Source: JBOFLG01 sp051657745 (GTDB lineage Bacteria; Actinomycetota; Actinomycetes; Actinomycetales; Dermatophilaceae). Taken from it: a stretch of 18,531 bases of DNA. The position numbers and the translations under genes are program-made. The stretch is from contig JBOFLG010000123.1 in the NCBI GenBank assembly GCA_051657745.1, forward strand, positions 1 through 18,531, given 5' to 3'. Positions 7,147 to 13,098 of the stretch are shown piece after piece. How positions within the stretch are numbered: position 1 is the stretch's first letter; each line of letters starts with the position of its first letter. The notes under the pieces were generated by a model. The model worked only from the letters and a program-made list of their open reading frames with translations. It did no database searches and was not told where the DNA came from.

Positions 7147-8387
7147 CGAGCAACGAAGTGCTCGCGGAACTTGCGCACGTGGTTGACGTGGTAGGCGACG
7201 TTGTAGGCGCGGCGCTTCAGGGTGAGATCGGGGCCGTACCAGTTCGGGTCGCTCGCCCGGCCGGCCCGCATCAACCCGAGGGCCTTGTCGCGCAGCCCGC
7301 GGTCGAGGACGTAGCGCTTGACAACGTACTTCGGCACAAACGCGAAGAGATGCTCGCCACGGGCGATGCTCACCCCCTCCATCGGCTCGTGCCGCACCCA
7401 GTCCCGCACGTACCACTCGGACACATTGTTGCCACCGGCGGTGACGTAGAAGTTCGACCGACCAAGCCGAACGTTGACCTCGAAGAAGACGTACTCGCCA
7501 GTACGCCGGTCGTACTTGAGATCGAAGTTGGAGAACCCGACGTAGCCGACCCGTTCGAGGAACCGCCGGGCCTGGTCGATCACCTCATCGAGCTCGGTGG
7601 TGATGATGACGCACGGGTTACCGATGGCGAGCGGGTGATGTTCTTCGAGCAACACGTGGCCGACTGCACCAAACCGCACCGTGCCGCGCCGGTCCGAGTA
7701 GCAGGTGAGGACGCGCATATTGGTGTCGTCGCCGGGGACAAAGTCCTGGAGCAGGAATGCCCCGTCGTAGCTCGATCCGCGAACCGCCGCCAGGGCGGCA
7801 TCCAACTCGTCCTTGGTGTCGCAGACATAGACCTTCTTCTTCCCCGCGAAGGTGGCGTAGTGATAGCGCGCGCTGTCGGCGGGTTTGGCCACCACGGGAA
7901 AGCCGAACGGCAGGTCGTGCTCTTCCCCGTCGTTGCGCGAGGCATCGACGACCACGGTGGCCGGATGTGGCACCCCCACCTCGTCGAGTAACTCGTAGAA
8001 GCGGTCCTTGCGGACGACCTTGTCCAGCAGCGGCCGGTCGATGTACGGGATGGTGAACCACTGCCCGAGGTGGGCTCGGTGCTCGATGATCATCCGCACG
8101 TACCAGTCCCCGGCGGCGACGAGTAGCAGCGGGGGGTGGCCTGTCCCGCTGTACTCACGGCCCACCTGTTCGAGGGCGGCGACGAAGGTGGACGGTTCCT
8201 CCAGGCCCGGCACATAGCGGTGGTCGCAGACTCGGCTCATCGCGATCGGCCCACCGTCGCTCATGTTGACCACCAGCGGACGCACTCCGTATGCGGCGTG
8301 GAAGGTGCGGACCAGGCTGTAGGCGGTGATGTCGCCACCGAGGATGACGGGCCGGAAGTCCGTGGCGGGCGCGGGGGCGTCGGTCAC
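7143..8387 (-). CDS. ATP-grasp ligase, candidate D-aspartate (or D-glutamate) ligase for peptidoglycan
   Basis: ATP-dependent carboxylate-amine ligase of 414 residues with ATP-grasp features: N-terminal 'PVILGGDITAYSLVRTFH' pre-ATP-grasp fold, nucleotide-binding lysines K127 (KDRFYELL) and K168 (FPVVAKPA), the 'LLQDFVPGDDTNMRV' strand, and metal-binding E303 and N305 in 'FFEVNVRLGRSNF'. Length is close to Enterococcus faecium Asl(fm), the D-aspartate ligase that loads D-Asp onto the stem-peptide lysine of UDP-MurNAc-pentapeptide and whose gene also neighbours an aspartate racemase gene. By analogy this enzyme may build a D-Asp or D-Glu cross-bridge in the cytoplasm. Other ATP-grasp peptide ligases remain possible, and substrate choice cannot be read here. 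It starts at GTG 8387, with GGAAG nine bases upstream. The two-component system is divergent from it across 271 bases. Confidence 0.85.
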   Translation of the reverse strand: MTDAPAPATDFRPVILGGDITAYSLVRTFHAAYGVRPLVVNMSDGGPIAMSRVCDHRYVPGLEEPSTFVAALEQVGREYSGTGHPPLLLVAAGDWYVRMIIEHRAHLGQWFTIPYIDRPLLDKVVRKDRFYELLDEVGVPHPATVVVDASRNDGEEHDLPFGFPVVAKPADSARYHYATFAGKKKVYVCDTKDELDAALAAVRGSSYDGAFLLQDFVPGDDTNMRVLTCYSDRRGTVRFGAVGHVLLEEHHPLAIGNPCVIITTELDEVIDQARRFLERVGYVGFSNFDLKYDRRTGEYVFFEVNVRLGRSNFYVTAGGNNVSEWYVRDWVRHEPMEGVSIARGEHLFAFVPKYVVKRYVLDRGLRDKALGLMRAGRASDPNWYGPDLTLKRRAYNVAYHVNHVRKFREHFVAR

Positions 8388-8617
8388 GGGCTAAGACTTC
8401 CACACTGCGGACGACGGCGCCGCGGGCGACTGGCCGGATGACGCGTTCCCTCGGGTCCGCTGCGCGCGAGAGGACGCCGAGCGATTCAGGCACGCGGGTT
8501 GTCACGCTGCACAGAACGGAGGAAGATCTCCCCGGAGCACGATGCCCGGTACCTCACCCTGACGAAGGTCATGCCTCGCCCGGGCTGGTGGCATCCCGAA
8601 GGAGAGGCTCGGCGCAT

Positions 8618-8662
8618 ATGGGAATGTCTGTGTCTCGGCATCGTCGAACGGCAATACCATGA
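8618..8662 (+). CDS. Short upstream ORF (14-residue leader peptide) coupled to the response regulator
   Basis: ATG at 8618 opens a 14-codon frame encoding MGMSVSRHRRTAIP and ending TGA at 8660-8662. The stop overlaps the ATG of the response regulator by four bases (ATGA). A good Shine-Dalgarno, AAGGAGAGG (8599-8607), lies ten bases before this ATG, while the regulator's own ATG has no recognisable ribosome-binding site. I infer that ribosomes reach the regulator by reading through this leader. The His-Arg-Arg stretch could make it a sensing element, but that is speculative. Confidence 0.45.
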   Translation: MGMSVSRHRRTAIP

Positions 8663-9375
8663 CCGCCATGCAGGGAATGCGAGTCGTCCTCGCCGAAGAC
8701 AGCGCACTGCTCCGGCAGGGCTTGGTGGCACTGCTCAGCGAGCATCCGGCCATCGTCGAGGTCGTCGAAGCCGCCGACCATGACGGGCTGCTCCGGGCCG
8801 TCGATGAGGCGCGCCCAGACGTGGTCCTTGCCGACATCCGGATGCCGCCGAGCCACACCAACGAGGGCATTCGGGCCGCCGAGCGCTTCCGGCGTACTCA
8901 TCCGCGGCTCGGCGTGGTGGTGCTGAGTCAACACGCCGATGCCGAAGGCGCCCTGGAACTGGTCGCCGGTGGCAGCACTGGGCGAGGCTACCTTCTCAAG
9001 GAACGGGTCTCGGACGTCGACCACCTGGTCGCGGCCCTCGACGCCGTGCGACGGGGCGAAAGTGTCATCGACCCACAGGTCGTCGATGCCCTGATGCGAC
9101 ACCGGATGCGGTTCGAGTCCAGCCCGGTCGCGCGGCTGACCCCTCGGGAGCGCGAAGTACTCGGACTCATCGCAACCGGAGCCTCGAACTCAGGGGTCGC
9201 GGCCGACCTGCACGTCACGTCACGGGCGGTCGAGAAGCACATCAACTCCATCTTCACGAAACTGGACCTCCCCGCCGGCGACCAGACCCACCGGCGGGTA
9301 GCAGCGGTGCTGCTCTATCTCGGTGACAGCGGGGCCAGTGCGGAGGTGCACGCGACGGAAGGCAGTCGGCGGTGA
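8659..9375 (+). CDS. NarL/LuxR-family response regulator
   Basis: Two-component transcription factor of 238 residues. The receiver domain (about residues 7-125) has the acidic pair E13/D14, phosphoacceptor D59 in 'DVVLADIRMPP', the switch Ser in 'VVVLSQHAD' and the conserved Lys in 'GYLLKERVSD'. The C-terminal LuxR helix-turn-helix (about residues 155-220) is clear: 'LTPREREVLGLIATGASNSG...HVTSRAVEKHINSIFTKL'. The kinase gene follows with a GTGA overlap, so they are a cognate pair. Start choice is uncertain: ATG 8659 is used because it overlaps the leader ORF; ATG 8668 and 8677 are alternatives. It is divergent from the ATP-grasp/racemase pair, a possible but unproven target. Confidence 0.94.
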   Translation: MTAMQGMRVVLAEDSALLRQGLVALLSEHPAIVEVVEAADHDGLLRAVDEARPDVVLADIRMPPSHTNEGIRAAERFRRTHPRLGVVVLSQHADAEGALELVAGGSTGRGYLLKERVSDVDHLVAALDAVRRGESVIDPQVVDALMRHRMRFESSPVARLTPREREVLGLIATGASNSGVAADLHVTSRAVEKHINSIFTKLDLPAGDQTHRRVAAVLLYLGDSGASAEVHATEGSRR

Positions 9376-10673
9376 CTCTCGACTCCATCCTGCGGCACAT
9401 CCGCCGGCCCGAACTCGCCAGCACCGGTGAGCAGCGGTTGCGCGCGTACCTCGCGATCAACCTGGCAGCGATCTTCCTGGCCGTCGTCGGCTTGTCCCTG
9501 GCCCGGGTGAGTGGGCTCGACTCGCCCCAGCTCCGGGTCACCCTCTGGGTACTGCTCGGCGCCGGTGCGCTCATCGGCTCCGGGTTGTGGCTGTCGGCCC
9601 GAGACCTCACCGACCAGGCCGCGGCGCTGGTGGTGGTCGCGACCTGGACCGTGGCCATTGTCACCACCTGGGTGTCCCCGTTCATTGCGCCGGTCGCCTT
9701 GCTCATCCTGCTGATCCCCCTGGTGATCGTCGCCGACAACCTGCCGGCCCGCATGCGCGCTCCGATGGTCACCACCACCATGGTGGTGTCCGGCCTCCTG
9801 ATCGCGCTCGGGGAACTCGGTCGCGCAGACTTTGTCGACACCGACTCGGCGCGCGCGCTCCGGGCGCTCCTCGCCGGGCTGTTCGTCCCGCTCACCGTCG
9901 GAGTGATCGCGCTCGGCCTGCGCGACTATGCCCGGCGGCTCTGGGACCGAACCCGCGAGCTCGAGGAGTCTCGATCTCGGCTGGTCGCGGCGGCCGTGGA
10001 GGCCAGGCGGTCGATCGAACGGGACCTGCACGATGGCGCCCAGCAACGGCTCGCCGCGCTCGCGGTCCAGGTCGGCCGGGCCACTCGACTGTGCGAGACG
10101 GACCCCGACCAGGCGAAGGCGATCGTCGGCGGCCTGCAGGCCCATCTGGACGCCGCGATCAAGGACCTGCGTGACCTCGCGCACGGCATCTATCCGACTC
10201 TGCTCGCCGATCGCGGCCTGTCCGGCGCCTTGCCTGCCGCGGCGCGGCGCACCACGTTGCCGTGCACGATCGACACCGCCGGCGTCGCGCGATACAACCC
10301 GGATGCCGAGGCGGCGGTGTACTTCGGCTGCCTCGAGGCGATGCAGAACGCCGATCGGCACTCGCACGGCACCGTCATCCGCGTCACCGTCTGGGAGGGC
10401 GCCCGCCGCACCATCCGCTTCCGGGTCGCGGACGACGGAGTGGGGTTTGCGGTCAGCCCGGCGCCGAACGCGCATGGGCTAACCGGCATGCGCGACCGGG
10501 TTCGCGCCGCTGGTGGAGAGTTGACGGTGCAGTCCTCCTCCCGCGGCACCGTGGTCGACGGTGTCGTCCCCAACCGCGGCTCGCGTCTGCCCGACATTCG
10601 GGTAGCCCCGGGCGCGGGAAGTGACACCAGGTCCGCGCGACGCGCGCGGTCCCGGCAAGCGATCCGTCGCTGA
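9372..10673 (+). CDS. Sensor histidine kinase (NarL-partner type)
   Basis: Membrane histidine kinase of 433 residues. About six hydrophobic helices span residues 20-195, with almost no extracytoplasmic loops, so the signal is probably intramembrane or membrane-state related. A linker coiled coil (about 195-210) leads to a HisKA_3 dimerisation domain with the phosphorylated histidine H220 in 'RDLHDGAQQRLAAL'. The HATPase_c domain follows, with the N box 'MQNADRHS', the G1 box 'VADDGVGF' and 'GLTGMRDRVRAAGG'. This is the DesK/NarX-like group that pairs with LuxR-type regulators. About 35 basic residues extend past the ATPase domain. It starts at GTG 9372 inside the regulator's stop codon. A region of nested hairpins begins about 40 bases after its stop. 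Confidence 0.94.
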   Translation: MTLDSILRHIRRPELASTGEQRLRAYLAINLAAIFLAVVGLSLARVSGLDSPQLRVTLWVLLGAGALIGSGLWLSARDLTDQAAALVVVATWTVAIVTTWVSPFIAPVALLILLIPLVIVADNLPARMRAPMVTTTMVVSGLLIALGELGRADFVDTDSARALRALLAGLFVPLTVGVIALGLRDYARRLWDRTRELEESRSRLVAAAVEARRSIERDLHDGAQQRLAALAVQVGRATRLCETDPDQAKAIVGGLQAHLDAAIKDLRDLAHGIYPTLLADRGLSGALPAAARRTTLPCTIDTAGVARYNPDAEAAVYFGCLEAMQNADRHSHGTVIRVTVWEGARRTIRFRVADDGVGFAVSPAPNAHGLTGMRDRVRAAGGELTVQSSSRGTVVDGVVPNRGSRLPDIRVAPGAGSDTRSARRARSRQAIRR

Positions 10674-10716
10674 CGACACCGCCGCTGTGGCTCCTGCTAC
10701 CGCCACTCCACCGCAA

Positions 10717-10784
10717 CTGGCACCACCACACCAGACAGGTGGTGCCTGTACCACCTGTCTGCCTGGTACCACCACACCAGACAG
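10717..10784. repeat. 22-base direct repeat with interlocking inverted repeats
   Basis: Two 22-base copies (10717-10738 and 10763-10784) differ at one position and lie 46 bases apart. Three overlapping inverted repeats interlock: 10719-10727 with 10738-10746 (9 bp), 10732-10743 with 10750-10761 (12 bp perfect, six-base loop), and 10755-10761 with 10778-10784 (7 bp). Because they share sequence, only some can form at once. The strongest could terminate transcription after the kinase gene; the whole resembles an attenuator or a multi-site operator. Confidence 0.65.
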
Positions 10785-10885
10785 CGCGCGCGGTACCTGT
10801 GATTCTTATCTCAGTGGCCGTCGCAGGGGACGGTTCACCCACCGAGGAGTAGGTCGGCGACCCGAGGCGTCCGGCTCCTTGTTAT

Positions 10886-10929
10886 GCCCGGCGGCAGGCT
10901 GCATCCTGGGATGTGGCCTGCCGCCGCGC
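10886..10929. other. Long stem-loop, candidate structured RNA or terminator
   Basis: Left arm 10889-10905 and right arm 10910-10926 pair over 17 positions (two of them G-U in RNA) around the tetraloop CTGG. After one mismatch two more pairs extend the stem to 10886-10929. The element lies between the kinase and DUF427 genes, about 140 bases before the latter. No T-tract follows on the plus strand. Confidence 0.5.
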
Positions 10930-11071
10930 CGTGCTGTCGGCCGTGACGTGTGCACCGGCCGCGCGGTGCCGGTCGACACCACAGTTGCCTCCGGCGCCCA
11001 CTCTCGGAACAGGATCGCCGGATGCCGCGTTGCCCGGTCACGTCATCCGCCGAGTTCAGGAGTCAGTCATC

Positions 11072-11353
11072 GTGCGCGCGATCTGGAACGACATCGTCGT
11101 TGCCGAGTCCGACGACACCGTCGTCGTCGAAGGCAACCACTATTTTCCCGCTGCTGCGGTCGACCACGAGGTACTCCGACCGAGTAGTACCCAGACGGTG
11201 TGCCCGTGGAAGGGCACCGCGTCGTACTGGTCGCTGGAGGTTGGCGCAGCAACCACCAGCGACGCAGCCTGGTACTACCCGGAGCCGAAGGAGGCCGCCG
11301 AGCAGATCCGGGGCCGGGTGGCCTTCTGGAAGGACGTCACCGTCGAGCCCTGA
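11072..11353 (+). CDS. DUF427 domain protein
   Basis: Small soluble protein of 93 residues, the typical full length of a stand-alone DUF427 domain. The characteristic pattern is present: 'RAIWNDIVVAESDDT', 'VVVEGNHYFP', 'CPWKGTASYWS', then 'AAWYYPEPKEAAEQIRGRVAFWKDVTVE'. Function is unknown; the fold is a compact beta domain found in many actinobacteria and fungi. I chose GTG 11072 because AGGAG (11058-11062) sits nine bases upstream and the homology begins there; the open frame extends upstream but is not convincing. It converges on the small membrane protein gene with a 21-base gap. Confidence 0.9.
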   Translation: MRAIWNDIVVAESDDTVVVEGNHYFPAAAVDHEVLRPSSTQTVCPWKGTASYWSLEVGAATTSDAAWYYPEPKEAAEQIRGRVAFWKDVTVEP

Positions 11354-11374
11354 ATCCCCAGGCCTCCCGCATTC

Positions 11375-11605
11375 TCAGATGGCCAGCAGGGCGACGACCA
11401 GCCCGATGACGACCGGAACCCCGAACACCACGTCGAGCACATGGAAAGGCACCCAGTGCAGATGGGTGACCTTCCATCCGTAATCCGCGTCCGGCCACTC
11501 CGGGGGGCGCCAGCGGCGGGCCCGGGCCAGTCGCTGGCCGAGGAAGCACACGGTGTAGATGCCGAGGAACACCCACCACGCGTCGAGCACTCCGCTCTCG
11601 GTCAC
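11375..11605 (-). CDS. Small two-helix membrane protein
   Basis: Hypothetical protein of about 76 residues. Two hydrophobic segments (about residues 5-22, 'LDAWWVFLGIYTVCFLGQ', and about 53-76, 'FHVLDVVFGVPVVIGLVVAL') flank a basic, Trp- and Pro-rich loop. Both tails are short, so it is probably a small integral membrane protein with no enzymatic motif. The start is uncertain: GTG 11605 places the first helix near the N-terminus, whereas the open frame reaches GTG 11692 with an unlikely Ala/Pro-rich prefix. No clear Shine-Dalgarno precedes either. It lies about 145 bases downstream of pfp on the same strand. Confidence 0.55.
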   Translation of the reverse strand: MTESGVLDAWWVFLGIYTVCFLGQRLARARRWRPPEWPDADYGWKVTHLHWVPFHVLDVVFGVPVVIGLVVALLAI

Positions 11606-11667
11606 GGCCGACGACCCGCAGCGCGGGAGGTGCCGAGCTGCGGATGCCGGCGGCCTGACATCCCCGG

Positions 11668-11721
11668 TCGCTGGTTCCCCTGCGCTCGCCACGTCATGGG
11701 CAATCGCTGGTTCCCCTGCGC
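11668..11721. repeat. Partial tandem repeat, 36-base period
   Basis: TCGCTGGTTCCCCTGCGC occurs identically at 11668-11685 and 11704-11721, exactly 36 bases apart. The intervening 18 bases of the unit match about 10 of 18 positions in the next copy. It lies between the pfp stop and the small membrane protein. An imperfect hairpin (GGGCAA/TTCCCC with one mismatch) is centred between the copies. It resembles a fragment of a dispersed intergenic repeat. Confidence 0.6.
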
Positions 11722-11749
11722 ACGCTGCATCATCCGCCGAGCACCGCGA

Positions 11750-12949
11750 TCACGGCTGCCCGATCGACTCCAGCAGCCCGGCGAACCAGGCGACCGAGGG
11801 GTCGAACGCCTTGCCGCCGCGGATCCGGGGGAACTCGACCGCGCGCAGTTCGCCCCCACGCTCCTCGTCATGGCCGATGACGCCCGCCTCACCGCGCAGC
11901 GCGCAATCAACGGCGAGGTCAGTGCACTCCCGAATGAGCGCCAGATCGCGCTCATTAGCCGGCGCAGACCGGGAGAAGTACCCCGACTTCTGCACCATCG
12001 TCTTCTCGGCACCGAGCAGTTCGGCGAACTGCTTGGCGAACCAGGCGCCGGGGTTGACCTTGTCCAGCTGGACGTGCCCGAACGGGTCCCGGGGAACCTC
12101 CTGACCGGCGCCCTCCAACTCCGCGACCACCTCGGCGACCCCGGCACCCTCGCTGAGGAAGATGTTCACGCACCCCACCTCGTCCATCACACCGCGGAGC
12201 CGGGCGGCCTCGCTGGCCACGTCGATCTGCCGTTCGGGGACGAAGACCGCGTGCACGTCCCACCGCTGCGGGTCGTTGCCGAGTGACGGGACGTACTCCT
12301 GCTCAGTCACCCACGCGTGGTACTCCTGCGCGGTGGCGGCGGTGAGCCAGCCGCAGTTGCGGCCCATGACCTCGTGGACGATCAGCATGCGGGGGTTCGA
12401 GGAATGCTCGGCGACGATGTTCTGCGCGTACCGCGACCCCTGCTCGGCGGCGGTCCAGGCGCCCAGGCTCTGCCGGATCGGCACGACATCGTTGTCGATG
12501 GTCTTCGGCAGACCCACGACGGTGAGCTCGTGGTTGTTCTCGTGCAGGTAGGCGGCGAGGTCGGCGGCGGTGGTGTTGGTGTCGTCCCCTCCGATGGTGT
12601 GCAGCACATCGACGCCGTCGGCAGTGAGTTGCTCGGCCGCGACGTGCAGCGGATCCTGACCCTCCCGCACCAGCCCACGCTTCACACAGTCGGCGACGTT
12701 GGTGAGCTTGACCCTGCTGTTGCCGATGGGTGAACCACCAAAGCGGTGCAGCAGGTGCGCCGCGGCCCGCGCCTGCGCGGTGACCTCGACGTAGTCACCG
12801 CGCAGCAGCCCGGCGTACCCGTTTCGGTAGGCGATCAGCCGCACCTCGGGTGCGAGCTCGGTGTATCGCTGGATCAGCCCGCCGACGGCGGAGGACAGAC
12901 AGGGTGCCAGCCCTCCGGCGGTGAGCATGGCGACGGTGCGGACGGTCAT
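11750..12949 (-). CDS. pfp: Pyrophosphate-type phosphofructokinase
   Basis: Phosphofructokinase of 399 residues interconverting fructose 6-phosphate and fructose 1,6-bisphosphate in the cytosol. The phosphate-donor site identifies the PPi-dependent class: GGDD at 120-123 (ATP enzymes have GGDG) and PKTIDND at 148-154, where K149 replaces the Gly of ATP enzymes. These two substitutions are the established discriminators. 'EVMGRNCGW' (substrate binding) is also present. A PPi enzyme makes this step reversible and saves ATP. The ATG at 12949 has an excellent Shine-Dalgarno, AAGGAG, five bases upstream. It follows asd on the same strand, but a hairpin at 13035-13071 lies between, so it may have its own promoter. 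PPi use is inferred from residues only. Confidence 0.93.
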   Translation of the reverse strand: MTVRTVAMLTAGGLAPCLSSAVGGLIQRYTELAPEVRLIAYRNGYAGLLRGDYVEVTAQARAAAHLLHRFGGSPIGNSRVKLTNVADCVKRGLVREGQDPLHVAAEQLTADGVDVLHTIGGDDTNTTAADLAAYLHENNHELTVVGLPKTIDNDVVPIRQSLGAWTAAEQGSRYAQNIVAEHSSNPRMLIVHEVMGRNCGWLTAATAQEYHAWVTEQEYVPSLGNDPQRWDVHAVFVPERQIDVASEAARLRGVMDEVGCVNIFLSEGAGVAEVVAELEGAGQEVPRDPFGHVQLDKVNPGAWFAKQFAELLGAEKTMVQKSGYFSRSAPANERDLALIRECTDLAVDCALRGEAGVIGHDEERGGELRAVEFPRIRGGKAFDPSVAWFAGLLESIGQP

Positions 12950-13034
12950 GAATGCTCCTTGCGATGCAGGTCGTCAGGCCGGACCGGATGGCGTGGCCCA
13001 TGGGTCGCTGGAGCCATCCTCTCCTGTCGCGATC

Positions 13035-13071
13035 ATGGGTGATCATCGGCGTCCAGCCGCCGATCACCCAT
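13035..13071 (-). terminator. Hairpin between asd and pfp
   Basis: ATGGGTGATC (13035-13044) pairs perfectly with GATCACCCAT (13062-13071). After a three-base bulge (13045-13047) GGCG pairs with CGCC around a six-base loop. It begins 28 bases after the asd stop on the minus strand and lies upstream of the pfp ribosome-binding site. There is no T-tract. A terminator is most likely; an operator for pfp is an alternative. Confidence 0.55.
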
Positions 13072-13098
13072 AGGTCGTCGGATCGTGGCTGCGGTGCG

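Larger units (their letters stand above)
10674..11071. other. 398-base gene-free, hairpin-rich intergenic region
   Basis: No convincing coding frame is present here. Frames that cross it have low-complexity Arg-rich translations and no homology I recognise. The region instead holds a 22-base near-identical direct repeat with mutually exclusive hairpins (10717-10784), a 17-base-pair stem (10889-10926), a six-base-pair hairpin at 10952-10969 (GCACCG/CGGTGC), and the CGGATG/CATCCG pair just before the DUF427 ribosome-binding site. It could contain the kinase terminator, the DUF427 promoter and leader, or a small RNA. Confidence 0.6.

Noticed and set aside
8499..8783. Open frame with a Trp-rich segment (MPRPGWWHPEGEARRIWE) upstream of the regulator
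   Set aside because: It overlaps the regulator gene in another frame, runs into Arg/Pro/Ala-rich translation typical of shadow frames, and has no family match that I recognise.
9111..9121. GGTTCGAGTCC, resembling a tRNA T-loop
   Set aside because: It lies within the response regulator coding frame (Arg-Phe-Glu-Ser), and no acceptor stem, anticodon arm or D arm can be built around it.
10621..11187. 188-codon plus-strand frame across the intergenic region
   Set aside because: It spans nested hairpins, has low-complexity Arg/Cys-rich translation, starts within the kinase gene and ends out of frame within the DUF427 gene.
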